A DNA stretch of 64,000 nt from Flavobacterium aquidurense. Its GTDB lineage: Bacteria > Bacteroidota > Bacteroidia > Flavobacteriales > Flavobacteriaceae. This document shows, piece by piece, positions 1-8,818 of this stretch. The stretch spans positions 248,001-312,000 of the forward strand of contig NZ_JRLF01000011.1 of NCBI RefSeq assembly GCF_001404985.1, read 5' to 3'. The notes below the pieces were generated by a model. That model saw only the letters and a list, made by a program, of their open reading frames with translations. It was not told where the DNA came from and made no database searches. Position 1 is the first letter of the stretch. Each line of letters starts with the position of its first letter. Made by a program: the position numbers and the translations under genes.

Positions 1-103
1 TGCTTGATTCTTTTTATCATAATACTTGTTATTACCAATAAGTACCAGAATTGTAAAATCGTACTATCCAGAAATATTATGAAACCATTAACAGAAAGTT
101 ATC

Positions 104-628
104 TTAAAACTTTTGGTTCAAAATAATGAATGGAGCAAGCCAGGCAAGGTCTTTCAAGCCTTCGCGCAATTGTTTTAAGGCCGATGAAATTTGGTTTTTC
201 ACCGTTTGTTTCGAGATTCCAAGTTCCTCTGCAATCTGATCAATTGACATATCCTGAAATTTATACATCAATAAAACTTCTTTTCGTTTCTCCGGAAGTT
301 TATCTAATAAGGAATAAAGTAAATCCATTAATTCAGGATCGATCGAGCTGAAATGATCAATAATATAATCTTCGAATTTATCCTCAAGAATCGTCTTGTC
401 AAATCTATTATTCTGGTAATGTTTGAAAACCTGATTTTTTACTGCACGAAACAAATAAGGTTCGATCGCATGAATATTCAAATCATCTTTTCGCTCCCAT
501 AAATCAATAAATACATCCTGAACAATGTTCTGCGCCAAGTCTTTATCCTGAGTCATCGTATACGAAAAAGCATTTAGCTTTTTCCAGTAATCGTTATACG
601 TTTTTTCAAATACTTCAGGGTTCTTCAT
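104..628 (-). CDS. ECF RNA polymerase sigma-70 factor
   Basis: This 174-residue protein is an extracytoplasmic-function sigma factor that would direct RNA polymerase to a small regulon. Region 2 lies at about residues 10-75 (acidic stretch with QDVFIDLWERKDDL, then an RAVKNQ segment). Region 4 lies at about residues 105-160, with a helix-turn-helix around AEELGISKQTVKNQI. The length fits the FecI-like family of Bacteroidota, whose members usually pair with a FecR anti-sigma gene just downstream. That gene would lie in the first 100 bases or beyond the edge, so pairing cannot be confirmed. The start is the ATG at 626-628. The target genes are unknown. Confidence 0.93.
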   Translation of the reverse strand: MKNPEVFEKTYNDYWKKLNAFSYTMTQDKDLAQNIVQDVFIDLWERKDDLNIHAIEPYLFRAVKNQVFKHYQNNRFDKTILEDKFEDYIIDHFSSIDPELMDLLYSLLDKLPEKRKEVLLMYKFQDMSIDQIAEELGISKQTVKNQISSALKQLREGLKDLAWLAPFIILNQKF

Positions 629-896
629 AACAAAATTGGGGACTGTTTCGTGATGTAAAATAATAAAATGTTATACCAATGTTTTTTTCCTGAAGGTTAA
701 CTTTAAATTAAGGAATGAATGCGTTTGTTTTATTAATACTACTTTTTTGAACTAAAAATGACACTGGGTTTGCGATTTCTTTTTCTTAAACTAACACAAA
801 AATCAGATGTTGATTTTACTTTAGTATTCTCAAAAACGGCAAACTTCTCATTTGTCAGATCCCTCTTCTATTTCAGTAATTCCTATTCAAACAATT

Positions 897-1973
897 ATGA
901 AACAAACTCTGTTTACATTATTAATTGCCGGTGCTGCAATTAGTAATTCTAATGCCCAAAGCGACAATTTTCAAAAAGGCAATTTAAAGATCAATCAAAT
1001 CCAGGTCATTGGATCACACAATAGTTACCGCCAGAATATTGAACCGGATTTATACAATCTGATTCAGGCAAAAGATACTTCACGTTCTCTAAAAGGCCTT
1101 CAATACACACATATTCCAATTACTGATCAATTGAATAAAGGTTTAAGAAATCTGGAAATTGATGTTCAGGTTGATACTAAAGGCGGAAAATATTTTCACC
1201 CAAAGGGATTGGACATTGCAAAATCAGATAAAGCTTATGACCCGAACGGAGAGATGAAAAAACCGGGTTTTAAAGTTTTTCATATGATCGATATTGATTT
1301 TAGAACGTCCTGTTATACGCTTCAAAATTGTCTTGCCGAATTAAAAAAATGGTCTGACGCCAATCCAGATCACGTTCCGGTCTTTATTACGCTCGAACCA
1401 AAAGATGATGACAGTTTCTTAGGTACAAAAGCGGAGAAATTTACACCAGAAATATTTGATGCCTTAGATGCGGAACTTCGTAAAGGATTGGGCGATAAAT
1501 TGATTACACCGGATATGGTGCGAGGAAAATACAAAACGCTGGAAGAAGCGGTATTACATAATAATTGGCCAACGCTCAAAAAAGCAAAAGGTAAATTTTT
1601 ATTTATTTTGGACAATAACGGAGCCAAAAGAGATTTGTATGCCCAAAATCATCCATCCTTAAAAGGTCGTGCCGCTTTTATCAATGCTGATCCCGGAAAA
1701 CCCGAAGCCGCAACGTTATTCAGGAACAATTCTGAAGATCCTGAAATTGCCAATTTAGTAAAGAAAGGATATATAATAAGAACCAGAGCCGACTCAGATA
1801 CTAAAGAAGCCCGCGCTAATGATTACACTCATTTTGAAGCAGCCAAAAAATCCGGTGCCCAAGTCATCACAACCGATTATTATTTGCCAAGCACTTTATT
1901 CAATTCTCCTTATCAGATAAAATACGATGATGGAACTTATGTGAGAGTTGATCCTGTTAATGGAGGGGAGTAA
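897..1973 (+). CDS. Secreted Ca2+-dependent PI-PLC-like phosphodiesterase
   Basis: This is a secreted protein of the phosphatidylinositol-specific phospholipase C-like (PLC1) superfamily, which cleaves phosphodiester bonds in phospholipids or related substrates. The ATG at 897 is preferred over an in-frame ATG at 852 because it begins directly with a signal peptide (MKQTLFTLLIAGAAISNSNA, residues 1-20). The family hallmark VIGSHNSY carries a likely catalytic histidine near residue 41. Further TIM-barrel elements are NLEIDVQ and VFHMIDID, with the acidic segment FITLEPKDDD towards the middle. The exact lipid substrate cannot be read from the sequence. The neighbouring gene is a convergent, unrelated phosphoesterase. 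Confidence 0.85.
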   Translation: MKQTLFTLLIAGAAISNSNAQSDNFQKGNLKINQIQVIGSHNSYRQNIEPDLYNLIQAKDTSRSLKGLQYTHIPITDQLNKGLRNLEIDVQVDTKGGKYFHPKGLDIAKSDKAYDPNGEMKKPGFKVFHMIDIDFRTSCYTLQNCLAELKKWSDANPDHVPVFITLEPKDDDSFLGTKAEKFTPEIFDALDAELRKGLGDKLITPDMVRGKYKTLEEAVLHNNWPTLKKAKGKFLFILDNNGAKRDLYAQNHPSLKGRAAFINADPGKPEAATLFRNNSEDPEIANLVKKGYIIRTRADSDTKEARANDYTHFEAAKKSGAQVITTDYYLPSTLFNSPYQIKYDDGTYVRVDPVNGGE

Positions 1974-2291
1974 GTTTTCAGTCTCAGTATTCAGTATTCA
2001 GTATTCAGGTTTTACTTTGTGTGAAACCTGAAACTTTTTTTTGGTGTGAGAATGAAGCAGATTTAAGGGGGTTTAGCGTGGATTTTTTGTCTCCATTTAT
2101 GTCATCCCGAGGAACGAGGGATCTCCGCAAGAAACTCTACAATCAAAATCGTCAATCTTTGTGGAGCTAACTAACGGAGATCCCTCGTTCCTCGTGATGA
2201 CAAACTGTATGTGAGGCCATGAGAACTAAATAATCAAAATCCGTGACAATCCGCGTTTTCGCGATAGCGAATCCGTGTCATCCGTGTGCCA
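1974..2291. other. Intergenic region between convergent genes, repeat-rich
   Basis: This 318-base gap separates the 3' ends of two convergent genes. It holds a short direct-repeat run (tattcag units near 1987-2006), a full copy of the dispersed 100-bp palindrome (2101-2204) and a single arm carrying the cgcgttttcgcgatagcgaa element (about 2250-2271). I see no open reading frame with coding character in it. Confidence 0.7.
2101..2204. repeat. Dispersed palindromic repeat, family A, copy 1
   Basis: This is an imperfect inverted repeat of about 100 bases. The left arm reads gtcatcccgaggaacgaggg and atctccgcaag. The right arm mirrors it as cggagatccctcgttcctcg and gatgac. The centre contains an aatctttgtgg-type segment. 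Related copies lie at 11762, 20819, 24247, 31999 and 33917. It encodes no protein. Confidence 0.85.
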
Positions 2292-4241
2292 TTACTTTGC
2301 GGTTAAATCTTTAATCTCTCCATTCTTCAAATCTACAGTAAAATGATCTGCCGGAACTTCGTGCATGAATTTATTGAAGATAATCAGAAACAATCCCATT
2401 TGCTTTTGCAGTACTTTATCTTTTGATGCATCTTCTTTATGATTTTCAAAAAATAGGTGAGATAGTATTTTGTATTGTTTCGCTCTTGCGGTTCCAACAT
2501 CGGCTAAAGCGAGTTCATCTGCACTTCTAAAACGATAAAAATCGACTAATAAATCATAACCTGTCCAATTGAAATCTTGTCTTTTTAGGTTGTTTTCAGA
2601 CAAAAGTTTATCTGTTTTACTTTCAGCTTCCGTCCATTCTTTTTTGAAATTTTCTTTATTTTTCAGGATTATATCAAAATCTATATCAGATTGAATATTG
2701 GCTAAAACCAATAAATCCTCACCCGAAACATTAAGGAAAAAATTCTTGAAAGCAGACGGCCAATCATCAGCTAAAAATCTTAAGCGAACCAATTCCTTCA
2801 AGTGAAAATCAGTAAAATCGTGATAATTCTTAGTTTTCAGAATATCTATATTCCAAATGTCTTTTGTGTTTTGACTTTCCAGGAATTTATATTCCATTTT
2901 GTATAAATCAAAAAGTTCGTTGTATCGGGGAACCTCATCGATTGTAATGGTTTGAATATCTACCAGATTATCTTTTTTGATCGTTAATAATTTATACGCC
3001 GGAATATACGCTGCCAAAGATGGTGTCTGAATATTGACCAATGTGTTTCCTTTTGCTGTAGTTCTTGTTCCGGTATCGTTAATATGCATGTGTCCGCCAA
3101 AGTGAATCTTCAATCCCGCATCAGCAAAAACCTGCGCCACTTCTTCAACCGGAACGCGGTTCAATTGCCATTTATTGGGACCCAGAAGTTCTTTTATTTC
3201 TGCAGAAGCGTCGTCATTAAAATCGATCATGGGAAAATGACTAAAAGCAATCAAAATTTTACCTTGTTGTCTGGCTTGTGCCGAAATTTCTTCGACCCAT
3301 TTTATAAGGTGTTTTTTATTAGAAAGTACATTATTATAACCCGTACTGGCTTCTGAATAACTTTTGGAATCTTTGGGATCTCCATCATTTTTCTTCGGAA
3401 TATAAACATTCCCGTCAATCGCCATTAACCAAATTCCGTCAACAGGTTCAGCGACATAACTCACATCCGGAACTTCAAATCCCGGTGCAACATTATAAAC
3501 CCGGTTTGATAATAAGGCTGCTTTTGATGCTTTCTCGAAACTATAATTTTGGGAAGTATAGGTAGAAAATGGAGTTGCCCAGAATTTATATTTTTTATTA
3601 GGGTAAAAACCAAAGTTTTTCAGATTGTCGGTAATTCCTAAATAACCCATTTTAGCAATGTCGGCGGTAATAACTACAGGCTGTTCGATGGTTAAATTTG
3701 GCTTATACAGGCCTTCTTTGCTATAAATGGGTTGACTTTTTCCTTCTTTTCCTAAAAAATCTTCTTTACCGGATTCTTGTGCAAAAGGTCCAACAGGATC
3801 GTGATTTCCTGTAGTGATGAAAAACTCTATATTGTATTTTTTTCTGTATTGATCTAATATTTTCTCTAATCCTTTTACGTGAATTGGCTGACCATCATCT
3901 GTGTAATCTCCCGGAAGTGCCACATATTTTATCTTTCTTTTTGCGATATCTTCTAAAGCGGCTATAAAAGCAAAATAGTTTTCATTGAAAATTCGGGTCG
4001 AATGCAACTGAGACGCCATTGTTCTCATTAACGTATATTTTCCGGTTTTCGTATTCAGAATGCCTTTATAATCATTATCAGAAAATCTTCCGTATAAATC
4101 CTGTAAGTGAACATCAGATAAAAAAGCAACCTGAACGCCTTCAGTATTCTTTTGTTTTTGTGCCCAAACAGCAACATTCAAAAAAATGAAAAACAGAAAA
4201 GTAAAGCAATATTTATAAGGAGAATTAATTTTAGAAATCAT
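2292..4241 (-). CDS. Secreted calcineurin-like metallophosphoesterase
   Basis: This 649-residue exported protein has an N-terminal signal (residues 1-28, ending AVWAQ) and a binuclear metallophosphoesterase domain. Metal-ligand motifs are in the expected order: SDVHL (D43, H45), LPGDYTDD (D112), TTGNHDP (N146-D148), AFSHFP, and GGHMHIND near residue 380. The remaining 250 C-terminal residues are unlike the core domain and I do not recognise them. The family includes cyclic-nucleotide and phosphomonoester hydrolases, and the substrate is undetermined. It is transcribed alone and converges with the PI-PLC-like gene, so a shared role in phosphate release is possible but unproven. Confidence 0.85.
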   Translation of the reverse strand: MISKINSPYKYCFTFLFFIFLNVAVWAQKQKNTEGVQVAFLSDVHLQDLYGRFSDNDYKGILNTKTGKYTLMRTMASQLHSTRIFNENYFAFIAALEDIAKRKIKYVALPGDYTDDGQPIHVKGLEKILDQYRKKYNIEFFITTGNHDPVGPFAQESGKEDFLGKEGKSQPIYSKEGLYKPNLTIEQPVVITADIAKMGYLGITDNLKNFGFYPNKKYKFWATPFSTYTSQNYSFEKASKAALLSNRVYNVAPGFEVPDVSYVAEPVDGIWLMAIDGNVYIPKKNDGDPKDSKSYSEASTGYNNVLSNKKHLIKWVEEISAQARQQGKILIAFSHFPMIDFNDDASAEIKELLGPNKWQLNRVPVEEVAQVFADAGLKIHFGGHMHINDTGTRTTAKGNTLVNIQTPSLAAYIPAYKLLTIKKDNLVDIQTITIDEVPRYNELFDLYKMEYKFLESQNTKDIWNIDILKTKNYHDFTDFHLKELVRLRFLADDWPSAFKNFFLNVSGEDLLVLANIQSDIDFDIILKNKENFKKEWTEAESKTDKLLSENNLKRQDFNWTGYDLLVDFYRFRSADELALADVGTARAKQYKILSHLFFENHKEDASKDKVLQKQMGLFLIIFNKFMHEVPADHFTVDLKNGEIKDLTAK

Positions 4242-4357
4242 AGGTTAAGCTTTTGCAAATGAGATTAGGAACGTTTTAAAACGATTTGCAATTTTAGAAA
4301 TTAAAACCTGAAATAGTTTTATGGTATTGTTACGGAATGATAATGTTTATAAAAAGA

Positions 4358-4392
4358 AAATGGTCTGAATTCAATATGAATTCAGACCATTT
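4358..4392 (-). terminator. Hairpin terminator after the large protease gene
   Basis: A perfect 15-base stem (4359-4373 with 4378-4392) and a 4-base loop lie about 90 bases past the stop of the protease gene. On the minus strand it is followed by a T-rich tract, as in an intrinsic terminator. Confidence 0.7.
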
Positions 4393-4480
4393 AATGATAA
4401 TTGTCGATAATGACTTTGATTGTCTAAAACCTTTGTCAAAGTAAAAACCATTTACAAAGGTTGAAATAAGGATAACTACC

Positions 4481-7400
4481 TTATTTCTTTATAAAACGTC
4501 TTACTGTTTGTTTACCATCTTTATCAAAAACAATCACGTAAACGCCACGGTTTAAACCGGAAACATTAATACTATTATCTCTGATTTCATGGGTTTTAAC
4601 CAAACTTCCGGTTTGAGAATCGATTATTTTAATTTTTCCTCCTATTAGATCCGTAGTAAAGAAAAGCATTTCTGAAACTGGGTTTGGATATACGGTTAAT
4701 AGCTCATCTTTAGTCTTTTGCTCTTCAATACTTGATAAAATTCCCGGACTCATTGCTTCTGCCGCGTCTGCTTTGTCAACTTTACTGATTCTGATCCAAT
4801 TAATATTCACAAAACCGGATTGAAAGTATAGAAAAAGATCAGTTGTGCTGGCATCTACATATACTGTTTGGGTAATAGTTTGCCAGTTTTGTGATCCTCT
4901 GGTATTTGGTATAAAAACATTTCCTAAAAAAATAGTTTCATTGTTTAAATAAGAAAATATTTGTCCACCCCCATTACTCGCTACTCTATATTCTATTGTA
5001 TAAATACCTGATATTGGGAAATTGATATTATTATACGCTACCGAATCTCCTATTCCTGGATTTGTAACGCTTAAACCTCCACCAACATCTGTTGTTACTT
5101 CGGTCTTAATTCCTGTCATAGCAGTGTAATCTTCTGCCTGAATTAGAGCAGTGGTTCCTGATTCGATTTTAGAAATTCTAATCCAGTTAATATTCATACT
5201 TTTATTTTGAATATATAGGTCAAAATTATAGGTTCCGGCATTTACGTTTACAATCTGTTTAACAGTTTGCCAATTTTGCCATCCTCCCGTATTGGGTATC
5301 TTAACATTCCCTAAAAAAATCGCTTCTGTGTTTAAGTAAGTAAATATTTGGCCTCCATCTACCGGACTCGCTATCCTATATTCTATTAAATAAGAACCTG
5401 TACTTGGGAAGCTGATATTATTATAGGTTAACGTATCTCCTACTTTAGTATCCGTAACATTTAAACCTCCGCCAACATCTGTTGTTGTTTCTGTTTTTAT
5501 TCCCTTCATTGCTGAATAATCTTCGGCCTGAATTAAAGTTGATTCCTGAGAGGTTATTTTAGTAATCCTGATCCAGTTGATGTTTATGTTCTCCTTTTTA
5601 AAATCTATTGTAAAATTATAGGTTCCCGCATTTACATTTACAGTTTGTTTGACAGTTTGCCAGTTTTGCAATCTTCTGGTATTGGGTATATTAACATTCC
5701 CTAAAAAAATAGCTTCTTTGTTTAAATAAGTAGAAATTTGAGCTCCATCTACAGTACTTGCTACTCTATATTCTATTAGATAAGATCCTGATGTTGGGAA
5801 ATTGATATTAGCATATTTCAGCCAATCACCTGCATGTGTATCCGTAACGTTTAAACCTCCACCGGCATCTGTTGTTGTTTCGGTTTTAATTCCACTCATA
5901 GCTGTGTAATCTTCAGCCTGAATTAAAGTCGAAGGTTCAGTTTCGATTTTAGAAATTCTAATCCAGTTGATGTTCATGCTTTTATTTTGAATATAAATAT
6001 CAAAATTATAAGTTCCGGCATTTACGTTTACGGTTTGCGTAATAGTCTGCCACTTTTGCCATCCTCCAGTATTGGGTATATCAACATTTCCTAAAAAAAT
6101 GGCTTCTTTGTTTAAGTAAGTAAATATTTGGCCTCCATCTACAGCACTCGCTATCCTATATTCTATTAAATAAGAACCTGTACTTGGGAAATTGATATTA
6201 TTATACGTTAGCGTATCTCCTACTCCAGTATCTGTAACGTTTAAACCTCCGCCAACATCTGTTGTTACTTCGGTAGTAATTCCGCTCATAGCAGAGTAAT
6301 CTTCAGCCTGAATAAAAATCGCAGTATCAGGTACAATTGTTGAAACTAATTTCCATTGTCCGGAAGTCTTGTTGGTATTATCCCATTGCTGCACGTTGGC
6401 ACCATTTTCCATACTTGCTCCCATAACCTCAACTAATTTTCCACTATGTTTGGCAATAAACTTATAAAATCCATTATCTGCAGCAACAACTACAAATTGT
6501 TGATTTGCAGTTCCTGCGTAGATATTTTGCTGTATATTGGCACCATTGGCTTTACTCAAATCATTTACACTAAGCACGTTTCCGGAATAATTCGAATTAA
6601 TAATATATAATCCGTTACCTAAATGAGTAAAACTATATTCTTGAAATTTTTTGTTTACATTTCCCTGCGCAACATTGGCTCCATCTTTAAGATTTCCATT
6701 CCAGCCTTCCATATTAAGTCCGCTGTTTCTATTTTGCAAAAAGAAAGTCTGATTGTCTAAAGTCGTAACTCCGTTTGCCAGAATTCTGATTGAACTTACT
6801 TTATCATTCCAGTTTTTGTCCAAGCTTCCAATATCAGAATTAATAACTATTGAAGCTCCGGTAAAATTATCATCCTGATACAAAATCGCCTGAAATCCCT
6901 GAGCAACCTTAAGCGAAGAAATATCATCATTTAAAACTCCTAAAGAATTTAAACGTTCAATATTATAATCTCCAATAGTCAATCCCCCGGAAAATCCACC
7001 ATAATTAAACTCTTTATAAACGGTAACTACATCTGTAGATGGACTTATATTACCACTTGGTAAAATCGTTCCTGTAATAGAATAACCTCCTATAGAACCA
7101 TAAGCAGAATATCCACCAGACCCCGGATTTCCTGCTCCTATACCACTAACTCTAATATAATATTTACCCGCTGGTAGGTTGGTATTTATTGTAGCATTTA
7201 AAATAAAAGGATCCGGATTGAAATAGGATCTCATTTCAACTCCTGCTGAATTATATAATTGAATTAAGAGGTGTAGATTTCCATCTTTTACCATAGTATT
7301 GGCATTGATCAAAACATTTCCTCCCGCAGTCGTAAACGTAAAGAAATCATAATCGGTTTCACTTAAAATAACGCCATTTTTTTGATTAATTACTCCGTTT

Positions 7401-8551
7401 GCATTATAATCTAAATTTGCTGCAGATGCTATTGTTTTTCCATAACTGTCTGCACGATATCCGATACCGAATTTAGTGCCGGCAATAATAGCAACATCAT
7501 CTTGTTTGTTGTTTGCACCATCATATTCTCCTTTACTCCACTGTACAACAGGTCTGCGACCGCCTACTCCCATAATAGGTGCCCACGAAGTATTGCCAAT
7601 GCCATAGTAATAGTCTATACCTCCAGAAACTACGCCATCATGACTAAGATCAAAAGTATGTCCAATTTCATGTGATGACGTATCTCCACCACTTTTACCT
7701 GAAGTATCAAATATCCAACACGGTACATCATTATCCCAATTGAAGGAACCAACATAAGCCACACCACCTACTCCAGGTAATGCTGTATTGGTTGGTGTTA
7801 TCACCGCACGCATTCTTCTGTTTTTTGGATAAGAATTAAAAACAGCTTCGTTTGTCGTAATATTTAAATTAAAAGGTCTGTAATCTTCTGCAACTATTTC
7901 CCAATGTCTCTGTATTTCTGCATCACTCATACCTGACGGTGCAGCATCTATGGCGTTACCATTATTCCAGGCATTTCCTGCAGGCATATAATAGCCATCA
8001 AAATCTAATAAAATACAACCTGCTGCACCCGGCAAACTTTGCAAATTCAATAATGCCGGAGAAATTTTAACGGCTGTTTTTTTATTGGTTTTATTAGTTG
8101 TTTCAGAAACATTTTCAGATGCGTTCTTGTAATCAATACAAATCAAAGTATTGATGTCAACTTTAGAAACAAATGCATTTCCTTGTGCATCAGAATAATA
8201 CTTATAAGCTTCTTTTGTTTTGTTTAAAAGTATATGCCCTTCCAGACTGTTATCTTTTATGTTGATGTAAAAAGAAGATTCCGGAATATTCTTGATTTCT
8301 CCAATTAAAAGCTCACTTGAAGCATTAGATTCTTTATAATTAATTGTTGTATTGAACTTTTTCGAATTTTCTACCTCAAGTGAAAATGTTTTTGAAGTAG
8401 TTTTTGAAGTAACAGAAGTTGCCAGCTCTTTCTTTAAATTGTTCATAAACGATTTACTTGAACCCAAAGAAGTTTGTGCGATTGCAAAACTGCTAAACAC
8501 GATAATTAAGAATAAACTTAACCTAAATCTGTAATTTTTTTTCATATTCAT
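4481..8551 (-). CDS. Secreted metzincin protease with crystallin, ricin and four CBM6 modules
   Basis: This is a 1356-residue secreted zinc protease. Visible modules are: signal peptide (about 1-25); pro-region; metzincin catalytic domain with HEIGHTFDLSHD at 294-305 and a likely Met-turn (PIMGVG, about 325); a pre-peptidase C-terminal-like domain (about 385-495); a beta/gamma-crystallin-like domain (about 507-592); a ricin-type beta-trefoil (about 600-737); four tandem CBM6 modules (746-871, 875-999, 1004-1130, 1134-1260); and a T9SS type A sorting domain (about 1285-1356). Translation may instead start at the ATG at 8545, matching its paralogue at 8819-11701. CBM6 modules usually bind glycans, so the enzyme probably digests protein embedded in polysaccharide. 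The substrate is inferred. Confidence 0.85.
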   Translation of the reverse strand: MNMKKNYRFRLSLFLIIVFSSFAIAQTSLGSSKSFMNNLKKELATSVTSKTTSKTFSLEVENSKKFNTTINYKESNASSELLIGEIKNIPESSFYINIKDNSLEGHILLNKTKEAYKYYSDAQGNAFVSKVDINTLICIDYKNASENVSETTNKTNKKTAVKISPALLNLQSLPGAAGCILLDFDGYYMPAGNAWNNGNAIDAAPSGMSDAEIQRHWEIVAEDYRPFNLNITTNEAVFNSYPKNRRMRAVITPTNTALPGVGGVAYVGSFNWDNDVPCWIFDTSGKSGGDTSSHEIGHTFDLSHDGVVSGGIDYYYGIGNTSWAPIMGVGGRRPVVQWSKGEYDGANNKQDDVAIIAGTKFGIGYRADSYGKTIASAANLDYNANGVINQKNGVILSETDYDFFTFTTAGGNVLINANTMVKDGNLHLLIQLYNSAGVEMRSYFNPDPFILNATINTNLPAGKYYIRVSGIGAGNPGSGGYSAYGSIGGYSITGTILPSGNISPSTDVVTVYKEFNYGGFSGGLTIGDYNIERLNSLGVLNDDISSLKVAQGFQAILYQDDNFTGASIVINSDIGSLDKNWNDKVSSIRILANGVTTLDNQTFFLQNRNSGLNMEGWNGNLKDGANVAQGNVNKKFQEYSFTHLGNGLYIINSNYSGNVLSVNDLSKANGANIQQNIYAGTANQQFVVVAADNGFYKFIAKHSGKLVEVMGASMENGANVQQWDNTNKTSGQWKLVSTIVPDTAIFIQAEDYSAMSGITTEVTTDVGGGLNVTDTGVGDTLTYNNINFPSTGSYLIEYRIASAVDGGQIFTYLNKEAIFLGNVDIPNTGGWQKWQTITQTVNVNAGTYNFDIYIQNKSMNINWIRISKIETEPSTLIQAEDYTAMSGIKTETTTDAGGGLNVTDTHAGDWLKYANINFPTSGSYLIEYRVASTVDGAQISTYLNKEAIFLGNVNIPNTRRLQNWQTVKQTVNVNAGTYNFTIDFKKENININWIRITKITSQESTLIQAEDYSAMKGIKTETTTDVGGGLNVTDTKVGDTLTYNNISFPSTGSYLIEYRIASPVDGGQIFTYLNTEAIFLGNVKIPNTGGWQNWQTVKQIVNVNAGTYNFDLYIQNKSMNINWIRISKIESGTTALIQAEDYTAMTGIKTEVTTDVGGGLSVTNPGIGDSVAYNNINFPISGIYTIEYRVASNGGGQIFSYLNNETIFLGNVFIPNTRGSQNWQTITQTVYVDASTTDLFLYFQSGFVNINWIRISKVDKADAAEAMSPGILSSIEEQKTKDELLTVYPNPVSEMLFFTTDLIGGKIKIIDSQTGSLVKTHEIRDNSINVSGLNRGVYVIVFDKDGKQTVRRFIKK
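4772..6316 (-). repeat. Four tandem CBM6-coding units
   Basis: Four in-frame units of about 375-380 bases, spaced by short linkers, encode the CBM6 modules (about 5939-6316, 5555-5929, 5162-5542, 4772-5152). Each starts with an IQAEDY motif and ends with NINWIRI. Units one and three are the most alike, which suggests duplication of a two-unit block. Confidence 0.8.
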
Positions 8552-8599
8552 TAAGTTTTTTGAATTATAAAATAATTCATTTTTGTAATTAATCCAATC

Positions 8600-8608
8600 A
8601 CAAATATA
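8600..8608 (-). promoter_or_regulatory. Candidate -7 box (TATATTTGT) of the protease gene
   Basis: The minus strand reads TATATTTGT, a match to the Bacteroidota -7 consensus TAnnTTTGY, about 50 bases before the protease start. No good -33 element is visible at the usual spacing, so this is a moderate call. Confidence 0.4.
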
Positions 8609-8755
8609 TAAAAAAATTACAATTAAATAAGTTTTTACTTACAATATAAGATATTAGCTTATATTTTTTGAAAGAAATATACTTCTTTTAAGGTTTTAAA
8701 GACAAAACGAGTAGATTATATTTTTTAAACTACATGCATCAACTTGTTATCATAG

Positions 8756-8797
8756 AAAAAGCGCCATCTCTTTTATAAAAAAGAAACAGCGCTTTTT
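8756..8797 (-). terminator. Hairpin terminator after the second protease gene
   Basis: Arms aaaaagcgc and gcgcttttt flank an additional tctctttt/aagaaa pairing. The structure lies just past the stop of the 8819-11701 gene and ends in a T tract on the minus strand. Confidence 0.6.
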
Positions 8798-8818
8798 GAA
8801 ATAGTATGTTTTATATCG

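Noticed and set aside
1..103. A short minus-strand frame starting at 20 that could be the start of a FecR-like anti-sigma gene.
   Set aside because: Only six codons (MIKRIK) are visible before the window edge, too little to support a call.
4772..6316. Assembly artefact as the cause of four CBM6 units.
   Set aside because: The units differ at many positions and the frame is intact, so they are real diverged copies rather than a collapsed or expanded repeat.
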